From the NCBI GenBank assembly GCA_016930735.1, contig JAFGGF010000423.1, forward strand, positions 1 to 12,947: 12,947 bases of DNA, in the 5' to 3' direction. Positions 6,747 through 12,947 of the stretch are shown in pieces. Under the pieces are notes generated by a model. That model had not been told where the DNA came from, searched no databases, and saw only the letters and a list, made by a program, of their open reading frames with translations. Source of the DNA: Prolixibacteraceae bacterium (GTDB taxonomy: Bacteria > Bacteroidota > Bacteroidia > Bacteroidales > Prolixibacteraceae). The position numbers and the translations under genes were made by a program. Numbering within the stretch: the stretch's first letter is position 1; the number at the start of each line of letters is the position of its first letter.

Positions 6747-8825
6747 ATGAAAAGTTATACACAAAACATAAAAAAATATTCAAGGATTTTTTACCAGGTT
6801 TTTATTTTCATATTAGCTGCATTTTTACTTCAGTTAATTATGCCCGGTGAACCGATTTTTAAATTTGAATACCAGAAAGGGTCACCCTGGAGGCACGAAA
6901 ACCTGATGGCGCCATTCGATTTTGCTATCCTTAAAACAGATGCCGAAATAGGAGCTGAAAAGCAGGAAAAACTAAAAAGCCTGCCCGCATATTTTATGAT
7001 TGATACGGCAACATCCAACAGTTTGATTGAATCGTTCTATAAATCCATTTCCACAGTTTTTGATACTTCACAAACAGATCATAAGAACCTGGTTCACGAA
7101 ATGGGAAATAAATTGAAGGAAATCCTGAATACCGGAGTTTTACAGCATTCACCCGATACATACGATGTTTTAAAAGGCAAGGATGAACTGGCCCGGATTA
7201 AAGGGAATGTTTCTGTAAAAATCCCTGTTAACGAAATATTTTCAGAAAAAACAGCCTATAATTATTTTTCGCAATATATAAACCGGATAACCACACAGGT
7301 TCCTGAACTACACGAAAAAGTATCTGAAATTGATATTTCAGTATTTATTAAACAGAATCTTCAATATGATGAGGCAACAGAACTGAAACAAAAGGATGAG
7401 GCATTTTCAGGAATTTCTCTTACCCAGGGCATGGTTCAATCGGGTGAAAGGATAATCCTGAACGGAGAAATTGTTGACGAAGGCAAGTATAAAATCCTTG
7501 AATCGTTAAAAGAAAGCTACCGTGAAAAACAGGGAGAAGGTTTTAATAAATATATGATTACCGCAGGCAAAACATTGCTGATTGTTATTCTGCTGACCCT
7601 GGTTTTTATTTTCCTCCGTTTATACCGGCAGGATATTTTAAACCAGTTCCGCCGATTAATATTTCTATTTTTCCTGATCGTAATGATGGTATTTATTTCC
7701 ATTTTTGCCAACTCGCGCGAAACCCTGCATATTTACCTTGTGCCCATTGCTATTTTACCCATCTTTATCCGGACTTTCTATGATTCCCGGACGGCAATTT
7801 ATATTCATATTATAACAACACTTTTGATTGGATTGTATGCCCCAAATAGTTTTGAATATATTCTGATACAGGTTATTGCAGGTATGGTTGCAGTTTTCAG
7901 CCTGGCACATATGCACCGGAGAGTCCACCTTGTTATGGCCACCCTGTGGGTTCTTATTTCATATATTGTTTCCTATTCAGCATTAAATACCATTCAGGAA
8001 GGTTCGGTTTTAAATATTAATTATCCAATGTTCCTGTGGTTTGCAGGAAGTTGTTTATTACTAAACCTTGCCTATCCGATCATTTATATTTTTGAAAAAC
8101 TGTTTGGTTTTGTTTCCGATGTTACGCTGATTGAGCTTTCCGATACCAATCAACCTTTGCTCAGGAAGCTTGCAGAAGAAGCCCCGGGCACATTCCAGCA
8201 TTCAATGCAGATTGCTAACCTTGCTGAAGAAGTAATACTTAAAATAGGCGGCAATCCGTTCCTGGTAAGGGCAGGTTCGTTGTATCACGATATCGGGAAA
8301 ATTGCCAAAGCCGATTATTTTACTGAAAACCAGTTCGGTATTGAGAATCCCCATAACTCACTTGATCATGAAAAAAGTGCAGAAATAATTATAGACCATG
8401 TGAAAAATGGAATTAAACTGGCAAAAAAGCATAAATTACCTGAAAGCCTGATTGAATTTATTGCAACACACCATGGAACTTCAAAAGCCAAGTATTTTTA
8501 CTTAAAACAAAAAGAATTGTTCCCCAAACAAAAACCTGATGAACGGAAATTTATATACCCAGGACCACTTCCAAAATCAAAAGAAGCCACAGTGGTTATG
8601 CTAGTAGATGGCATTGAGGCTGCCTCACGAAGCCTGAATGACAAGAACCGGGATAACCTGAAAGAACTTGTAGACAGGATGATAGACAATAAAGTCAGTG
8701 AAAATCAGTTAATAAATTCAAACCTTACTTTTTCAGACATTAATACAATTAAAGAAGTTATATTAAATAAGTTACTGAATATTTACCATGTGAGGATTGC
8801 ATATCCCAATGAAAAAAAAATATAA
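6747..8825 (+). CDS. PgpH-type 7TM-HD phosphohydrolase, probable c-di-AMP phosphodiesterase
   Basis: A 692-residue membrane protein. One helix (about 14-32) precedes an extracytoplasmic domain (about 33-268, 7TMR-HDED-like). A cluster of seven or so helices (about 270-452) leads to a cytosolic HD domain (about 470-690). HD metal and catalytic residues are in place: His485 (TFQHS), His514-Asp515 (YHDIGK), His541, His551, His575-His576 (ATHHGT) and Asp621 (LVDGIEAASRS). The HHGT...KYFY segment and the overall order match PgpH, which in Listeria hydrolyses cyclic di-AMP to pApA. Substrate assignment is by family resemblance only. It runs divergently from a muropeptide endopeptidase. A run of nine A at 8812-8820 lies just before the stop, and the next gene's probable promoter overlaps the stop codon. 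Confidence 0.88.
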   Translation: MKSYTQNIKKYSRIFYQVFIFILAAFLLQLIMPGEPIFKFEYQKGSPWRHENLMAPFDFAILKTDAEIGAEKQEKLKSLPAYFMIDTATSNSLIESFYKSISTVFDTSQTDHKNLVHEMGNKLKEILNTGVLQHSPDTYDVLKGKDELARIKGNVSVKIPVNEIFSEKTAYNYFSQYINRITTQVPELHEKVSEIDISVFIKQNLQYDEATELKQKDEAFSGISLTQGMVQSGERIILNGEIVDEGKYKILESLKESYREKQGEGFNKYMITAGKTLLIVILLTLVFIFLRLYRQDILNQFRRLIFLFFLIVMMVFISIFANSRETLHIYLVPIAILPIFIRTFYDSRTAIYIHIITTLLIGLYAPNSFEYILIQVIAGMVAVFSLAHMHRRVHLVMATLWVLISYIVSYSALNTIQEGSVLNINYPMFLWFAGSCLLLNLAYPIIYIFEKLFGFVSDVTLIELSDTNQPLLRKLAEEAPGTFQHSMQIANLAEEVILKIGGNPFLVRAGSLYHDIGKIAKADYFTENQFGIENPHNSLDHEKSAEIIIDHVKNGIKLAKKHKLPESLIEFIATHHGTSKAKYFYLKQKELFPKQKPDERKFIYPGPLPKSKEATVVMLVDGIEAASRSLNDKNRDNLKELVDRMIDNKVSENQLINSNLTFSDINTIKEVILNKLLNIYHVRIAYPNEKKI

Positions 8826-8830
8826 CTTTG
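8823..8830 (+). promoter_or_regulatory. Probable -7 box (TAACTTTG) for the S41 peptidase gene
   Basis: TAACTTTG fits TAnnTTTG and includes the TAA stop of the HD gene. A TTG at 8797-8799 could serve as -33 element, with a 23-base spacer that is slightly long. Transcription would start near 8836, about 20 bases before ATG 8857. It suggests the peptidase can be expressed apart from the HD gene despite their closeness. Confidence 0.42.
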
Positions 8831-8847
8831 AAACGAAAACATTAAAC

Positions 8848-8850
8848 AGG
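8848..8850 (+). promoter_or_regulatory. Ribosome-binding AGG that supports the 8857 start
   Basis: AGG stands six bases before ATG 8857, in an otherwise A-rich leader. It favours this start over the in-frame TTG at 8797 and ATG at 8809, both of which would put a long polar stretch before the signal peptide. Confidence 0.45.
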
Positions 8851-8856
8851 AAAACA

Positions 8857-10251
8857 ATGAAAATCTCAAAAAATATGATGAAAATATTATTCCTGCTGAT
8901 TTTGATTACAGGAATATTTGCAGGGTGTGAGGATGTTCAACCGGATCCTTACCAGGAACCGGATGACAACACGGGTGAAGAGGTTTCTGAAGAAGCTTTA
9001 CTAGTAAATAAGTTTATAAAGGATTACATGGAGTTCTATTACCTGTGGAATGAACAAATGCCATATATTGATTACACCAAACAACCTGATCCTTTTAAAT
9101 ATTTTGATTCATTATTATACAAACCTACCGACCGCTGGTCGTTTATTACAGATGATTACGAAGCATTGGCCAATAGTTATGAGGGAATTGAAGAATCGAT
9201 GGGGCATTCATTTATCCTTTATAAATACAGCAATTCTGATGGTGTTTTTGGAATTATCCAGTTTGTTTTTCCCGGTTCGCCGGCTGAAGAAGCAGGATTG
9301 AAACGAGGGGATTTGTTTACTGCTATCGATGGGACAGACCTCAATGTTGATAATTATTCAACTTTGCTCGACAAACAAAAATATTCACTCACTATTGCAA
9401 GGCTTGAAGGAAATACAGTAGTCCCGTATATGGATGTTAACCTGACTGCGCGTGTTATTATTGAAAATCCAGTACTTTATTACGATACTCTGAATATTGA
9501 TAATACTGTAATCGGGTATCTTGTGTATAAAAATTTCACTTCGACTTTTGACGATTCTCTGACTTCAGCTTTCGAATGGCTTTATTCAGCCGGGATCGAT
9601 GAGATGGTACTGGACCTGAGGTATAATAATGGCGGGGCTATTTCTTCAATGCAACACCTGGCAAGTATCCTGGCTCCTATCCAGCAAAAAAACAACAAGG
9701 ATATTATTATTACTGATGAATATAACAGGACATATACCCAATACAGGCTATCAAGAGGATTATCTTCTGATACAAAATTTTTAAATATTTCGCCCAGTAT
9801 GAACCTGAGCCGGATTTTTATCCTGACCGGGCAGAACTCGGCATCAGCAAGCGAAGCTCTGATTATCGGATTGGAACCTTATATGGATGTAATTACCTTA
9901 GGTGAACAAACCCGGGGGAAATATACCGGGGCTTATGTTATTTACGATACTGAGAAAAAGCATAACTGGGCTATTCAACCCATAGTCTTTAAGTATGCAA
10001 ACTCTGTTGGATTCTCTGATTTTCCTGACGGACTTACTCCTGACTTTGCCGGCAGTGACGATTTATATCATGACCTGGGATCTCTTCAGGAAGGCCTTCT
10101 TGCCCTCGCTATTGAACAGATTACCGGTTCAGGTGTGGCAATTGTGCCTAAAAGTGCATCGATTGTTTTAAATGCTTCCCCAATTCAGGCATTCGACGGT
10201 AATAAACCAAGGTTAGACATTCCTCTTTTAAAGATAAATGATGAGAACTGA
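8857..10251 (+). CDS. S41 (C-terminal processing) peptidase lipoprotein with PDZ domain
   Basis: A 464-residue protein starting MKISKNMM, with a lipobox IFAGC (Cys24) followed by acidic EDVQPD, so an outer-membrane lipoprotein. An N-terminal helical domain (about 45-115: YYLW, DPFKYFDSLL, DRWSFI) is typical of Bacteroidota S41 enzymes. The PDZ domain spans about 117-185, with GHSF, FPGSPAEEAGLKRGD and AIDG. The protease core (about 200-400) has LRYNNGG and the Ser-Lys dyad: Ser330 in SASASE and Lys355 in GEQTRGK, 25 residues apart as in Tsp and CtpA. Likely role: processing or degrading unstructured C-termini or peptides in the periplasm or at the surface. It follows the HD gene by 31 bases but has its own likely promoter, and it ends before a strong bidirectional terminator. 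Family sure; substrate unknown. Confidence 0.9.
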   Translation: MKISKNMMKILFLLILITGIFAGCEDVQPDPYQEPDDNTGEEVSEEALLVNKFIKDYMEFYYLWNEQMPYIDYTKQPDPFKYFDSLLYKPTDRWSFITDDYEALANSYEGIEESMGHSFILYKYSNSDGVFGIIQFVFPGSPAEEAGLKRGDLFTAIDGTDLNVDNYSTLLDKQKYSLTIARLEGNTVVPYMDVNLTARVIIENPVLYYDTLNIDNTVIGYLVYKNFTSTFDDSLTSAFEWLYSAGIDEMVLDLRYNNGGAISSMQHLASILAPIQQKNNKDIIITDEYNRTYTQYRLSRGLSSDTKFLNISPSMNLSRIFILTGQNSASASEALIIGLEPYMDVITLGEQTRGKYTGAYVIYDTEKKHNWAIQPIVFKYANSVGFSDFPDGLTPDFAGSDDLYHDLGSLQEGLLALAIEQITGSGVAIVPKSASIVLNASPIQAFDGNKPRLDIPLLKINDEN

Positions 10252-10290
10252 AATACTTTAAAAAGAATTAATGGTTTTGAATTTTAACCA

Positions 10291-10331
10291 TAAAAAGAAA
10301 CCTGCATAAAAAATATGCAGGTTTCTTTTTA
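10291..10331. terminator. Bidirectional rho-independent terminator
   Basis: A perfect 18-bp stem (10291-10308 with 10314-10331) with a five-base AAAAA loop; the core is GAAACCTGCATA paired with TATGCAGGTTTC. The outer five A:T pairs give a T-run on both strands, so it can end transcription from the S41 gene and from the opposing lipoprotein gene, whose stop codons lie 40 and 29 bases away. It marks the border between the envelope genes and the SusCD operon. Confidence 0.88.
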
Positions 10332-10359
10332 AAATTCCTAAAAAATATTTTCAATACCC

Positions 10360-11106
10360 TTAATTTGCCGGATTAAAATCGTGTACTGTTCCTGCAACAT
10401 CGCCTCCATATTCTACATGGAATGAATTGTTACAGGCATTATAAGTACCATTTCCAACACAATTATAAACATTTCCGTCACCCATGGTAACATTTTGCGA
10501 TGGCATTGTTACGGTACCATTATCCGGGTCGAAATCGTAATAAACAAGGTCGTTTGTCCAATCCCAGAAGTTTGATACCCAAACCCTGTTGGCAACTGTT
10601 GCATCTAAAGTAATAGTTGTGGCATAATCACCATAACCCGCTTCAGTAATAATATAATCGCCGAGGAAATCTTCAATTACCAATGGGCATAAACGGCTCA
10701 TATTTACGGTAATATTACTTCCTGTATATAAGCCATCCTGACTAGCCAGGCTCAAGACCAATTTAACACCGTCGTCACCAATATTAACATCGGAAATACT
10801 TACAGTAAATTCTCCTTCATTTGAATTGGCAGGTACAGTTACAGTACCAGGTACAGTATAAGCTCCCTGATCCGCAGTTGTCGATTCAGATACATTGATT
10901 GTAAAAGTCCTGTCAGATCCCGTTGTTTGTGTGGTATAAACCTTTACAGTCCTGTCGGCAGTGCTGTTTTTATTCACCACAATACTTACTGAACTGCCTT
11001 CAAAAGATACATAATTGATATCTTTTGTCTCTACAAAATCTTCCGCACAGTTATTAAATAAAAATACGGCAAATAAAAGCAGTAAAAAATATGATATTCT
11101 TTTCAT
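10360..11106 (-). CDS. SusCD-linked lipoprotein with unfamiliar C-terminal domain
   Basis: A 248-residue lipoprotein. The signal peptide MKRISYFLLLLF ends at FNNC (Cys20), followed by AEDFVETKD, an acidic surface-export pattern. Residues about 30-137 look like an all-beta, immunoglobulin- or DUF1735-type domain (VNKNSTADRTVKVYT, TFTINVSES, GTVTVPANSNEGEFTVSI), common in SusE/F-position lipoproteins. The remainder (about 140-248) is rich in aromatic, Gly and Asp residues (EDFLGDY, WVSNFWDW, YYDFDPDNGTV, GNVYNCVGNGTYNAC), with Cys140, 216 and 225. I do not recognise this part; it may bind ligand. It is the last visible gene of the susC-susD operon, 96 bases after susD, separated by a hairpin. 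Likely a surface accessory that captures the transported nutrient; this is inferred from position. Confidence 0.75.
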   Translation of the reverse strand: MKRISYFLLLLFAVFLFNNCAEDFVETKDINYVSFEGSSVSIVVNKNSTADRTVKVYTTQTTGSDRTFTINVSESTTADQGAYTVPGTVTVPANSNEGEFTVSISDVNIGDDGVKLVLSLASQDGLYTGSNITVNMSRLCPLVIEDFLGDYIITEAGYGDYATTITLDATVANRVWVSNFWDWTNDLVYYDFDPDNGTVTMPSQNVTMGDGNVYNCVGNGTYNACNNSFHVEYGGDVAGTVHDFNPAN

Positions 11107-11163
11107 AATTCGATTTTTTATTTTTCAAATTTAAATGACACTGATTGTATGTCTTTAATTTAA

Positions 11164-11194
11164 CAGGAAACCATCCATATAAGATGGTTTCCTG
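11164..11194 (-). terminator. Intergenic hairpin after susD: partial terminator or RNA stabiliser
   Basis: A perfect 12-bp stem, CAGGAAACCATC (11164-11175) with GATGGTTTCCTG (11183-11194), and a seven-base loop, starting nine bases after the susD stop codon. On the minus strand it is followed by TTAAATTAAAG, a poor U-tract, so full termination is doubtful. It may lower expression of the downstream lipoprotein relative to susCD, or protect the 3' end of the susCD message. No promoter box could be clearly assigned in the 96-base gap. Confidence 0.6.
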
Positions 11195-11202
11195 AAATAA
11201 TC

Positions 11203-12699
11203 CTAATTAATAAACGGATTATTCTGAATTTCACTTTGTGGTATTTCGAATGTTAACCTCGGATCGTCGTAAGTAACCGGTACTCCCACATACGACAAGT
11301 GGTTATCGCCACGCACTATAGTTGCATGATTCCTCTTCATAGCAAGATAGCTTTTCCCTTCACCCCACAATTCAATCCTGGTCTGAAGATAAATTTCATC
11401 CTGTAAGGCCTGTCCTGAGAGGGCATCAATATAAGAAGCATCAGGAACCCTTTGGCTAACCAATGCTTTTAACCTTGATTTTGCAGTAGTTTCATCACCA
11501 CTTTTTGCAGAAACTTCAGCATTCAGCAGGTACATTTCAGCTACTCTCATATAAACATAATCGGTTGTGATATTACGTTGCCTGCCTCTAACCCTTTCTG
11601 GGTGATAGAACTTATTATATGGAGTCAGGTAATAAGACGAGGTACTGGTCGGGTAAAACTGCCCTTTCCTAACGTCATCTTCCGGGATCAGGTTAAATAA
11701 TCCTTCATCACAGGCTTTCCTGTCGCCGGCCCACTGATAACTATAGGTATACTGATCCATTTGACCCCACCATGAAACCAGGTCAAGGCCATTGTCAAGA
11801 GTTATATCAACACCCCACATCCATCCTGGGGTATTTACATCATTAAAACCACCAATATTACCATCGCCTGTGAATACAACTTCATCAGCAGACATTAGAG
11901 TAAAGCCACCGTTATTAATAATATCATTGGTTAAACTTTTGGCTGCATTAAAATTATCGTTGCCTCCCATAACAGCATATGTATAAGCAAGCAATCCTTC
12001 TGCAACATATTTATTTACCTCATTTTTTGCTGAACGATTAAAATTATCAAGCAATGTAATTGCATCAGTTAAATCACTAATTATTAAATCAAACACCGCC
12101 TGAGTAGTACTTTTAGGCTGATTGGGTTGAGTAGGATCTGTATAAATAGGTAAAATTTCGGCTGCAGGATCATAGCTTGTTGCATAAAATTGCGACAAAT
12201 AAAAATAACAATAAGCTCTCATAGCTTTTGCCTGCCCCATGATATATTTATTTTCCTCCAATTCAGGAACAGCATCATTTCCTCCCAATGCATTAATTAC
12301 ATTGTTTGCCGACCTGATCAAACGGTAATAATACCTCCATACCATATAATTTCCATTCTGAGTATAGTCAGTAGTTACAGTATATTCAGTTAAGCGGCGA
12401 TACCAGCCATAAGTACTGACTGACAGTGCAAGGTCACTTGACAGGAAGTCACTGAAAATATCATAACCTTTTTGTCCGAAATCATCGTGTCCGGTAGTTC
12501 CCCCGGTTCCTGTCTGAAACATCAGGGTGTAGATCCCACTCATACTTCCGGCAATTACATCCGGATTATTTTCACTAGCCTCTGCAATTTGTCTATCAGT
12601 TAAAAATTGTGTTGGCTGAACATCTAGAAAATCCTCATTACATCCTGTTATACCTATTAAAAGCAGTGCAATGAAAGATAATATATATATTCTTTTCAT
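11203..12699 (-). CDS. susD: SusD/RagB-family nutrient-binding outer-membrane lipoprotein
   Basis: A 498-residue protein with the signal peptide MKRIYILSFIALLLIG and lipobox ITGC (Cys20), then NEDFLDVQPT, the standard SusD opening. The N-terminal SusD-like domain carries YYYRLIRSANNVI (123-135) and the TPR-type helix GQAKAMRAYCYFYL (155-168). The C-terminal SusD domain has YMRVAEMYLLNAE (383-395), RIELWGEGKSYLAMKR (441-456) and the typical ending EIPQSEIQNNPFIN. Length is at the usual value. SusD forms the lid of the SusC TonB-dependent transporter on the cell surface and captures the ligand. Here susC lies 36 bases upstream and a third lipoprotein lies downstream. No carbohydrate-active enzyme is adjacent in the window, so the ligand cannot be named; glycan and peptide are both possible. 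The leader is A-rich (AAAGAATTAAAAAAATAATT) with no Shine-Dalgarno site. Confidence 0.95.
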   Translation of the reverse strand: MKRIYILSFIALLLIGITGCNEDFLDVQPTQFLTDRQIAEASENNPDVIAGSMSGIYTLMFQTGTGGTTGHDDFGQKGYDIFSDFLSSDLALSVSTYGWYRRLTEYTVTTDYTQNGNYMVWRYYYRLIRSANNVINALGGNDAVPELEENKYIMGQAKAMRAYCYFYLSQFYATSYDPAAEILPIYTDPTQPNQPKSTTQAVFDLIISDLTDAITLLDNFNRSAKNEVNKYVAEGLLAYTYAVMGGNDNFNAAKSLTNDIINNGGFTLMSADEVVFTGDGNIGGFNDVNTPGWMWGVDITLDNGLDLVSWWGQMDQYTYSYQWAGDRKACDEGLFNLIPEDDVRKGQFYPTSTSSYYLTPYNKFYHPERVRGRQRNITTDYVYMRVAEMYLLNAEVSAKSGDETTAKSRLKALVSQRVPDASYIDALSGQALQDEIYLQTRIELWGEGKSYLAMKRNHATIVRGDNHLSYVGVPVTYDDPRLTFEIPQSEIQNNPFIN

Positions 12700-12735
12700 A
12701 ATTATTTTTTTAATTCTTTACCTGTAAATAATATA

Positions 12736-12947
12736 TTAAAACTTAACCTTTACACCTAAAGTATATGTACTTATCGGATCATATCGATAAATACTTGATG
12801 TACCGGCCTCATCAGTAGCAGGATTATAACCTTTCCTGGAGCTTAATAAGAATAAATTGTCGCCAGAAACAAATATATTAACTGAATTTATTCCAATTTG
12901 TTGAGTCAGTTTAGCTGGTATTGTATATCCAACACGAATATTATTAA
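12736..12947 (-). CDS. susC: SusC/RagA TonB-dependent transporter, C-terminal 69 residues only
   Basis: The stop TAA is at 12738-12736 and the frame runs off the right edge. The 69 visible residues are the last beta-strands of a SusC barrel: NIRVGYTIP, a strand with INSVNIFVSGDNLFLLS, then RKGYNPATDE, and the terminal RYDPISTYTLGVKVKF, ending in Phe as outer-membrane barrel proteins do for BAM recognition. It is too short for the track of long frames but unmistakable. It would encode the transporter that pairs with the SusD protein just downstream. The operon promoter and any regulator lie outside the window. Confidence 0.92.
   Translation of the reverse strand, partial: NNIRVGYTIPAKLTQQIGINSVNIFVSGDNLFLLSSRKGYNPATDEAGTSSIYRYDPISTYTLGVKVKF

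Noticed and set aside
8797..8856. TTG 8797 or ATG 8809 as start of the S41 peptidase
   Set aside because: Both put a long polar segment in front of the signal peptide; ATG 8857 directly precedes a standard lipoprotein signal and has an AGG six bases upstream.
11792..12393. Plus-strand frames opposite susD
   Set aside because: Antisense shadows of a clear SusD coding region.
1..12947. CRISPR array, tRNA, rRNA, insertion sequence, phage or toxin-antitoxin genes
   Set aside because: No direct-repeat array, transposase, integrase, cloverleaf or terminal inverted repeats were found on reading both strands.

Overview
The window comes from a member of the Bacteroidota. The evidence is a susC-susD pair, lipoproteins whose acylated cysteine is followed by acidic residues (the outer-membrane export pattern of this phylum), A-rich leaders instead of strong Shine-Dalgarno sites, low GC, and several TAnnTTTG promoter boxes. 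I cannot name the genus. Nothing points to phage, plasmid, insertion sequence, CRISPR or RNA genes. The region looks chromosomal and close-packed, with no gene-free stretch longer than about 165 bases.

Layout. Bases 2-3955 (+) hold most of a very large AsmA-like protein whose start lies off the left edge; it contains six degenerate tandem units of about 175 residues. A separately promoted lipoprotein alpha/beta hydrolase (4036-5280, +) follows and meets, tail to tail with one base between stop codons, a compact minus-strand operon. Read in its own direction that operon is: cytosolic NlpC/P60 muropeptide endopeptidase (6587 to 5805), an unlisted 30-residue single-span membrane peptide (5805 to 5713) starting inside the endopeptidase stop codon, and a Nudix hydrolase (5710 to 5282). 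Divergent from it is a PgpH-type 7TM-HD phosphohydrolase (6747-8825, +), a likely cyclic-di-AMP phosphodiesterase, followed by an S41 peptidase lipoprotein (8857-10251, +) with its own probable promoter. An 18-bp stem bidirectional terminator (10291-10331) separates this from a minus-strand nutrient-uptake operon: susC (3' end only, at the right edge), susD (12699 to 11203), an intergenic hairpin, and a third lipoprotein with an unfamiliar C-terminal domain (11106 to 10360).

How the genes fit together. Most products act on the cell envelope: lipid or envelope bridging (AsmA-like), peptidoglycan-fragment turnover (NlpC/P60), second-messenger signalling tied in other phyla to wall and turgor (PgpH-like), periplasmic or surface proteolysis (S41), surface ester hydrolysis (lipase-like lipoprotein), and TonB-dependent uptake (SusCD plus lipoprotein). 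No glycoside hydrolase is seen next to susCD in this window, so its substrate cannot be guessed as a glycan from context. The items least explained by known families are the 30-residue peptide, the C-terminal domain of the SusCD-linked lipoprotein, and the repeat architecture of the AsmA-like protein.
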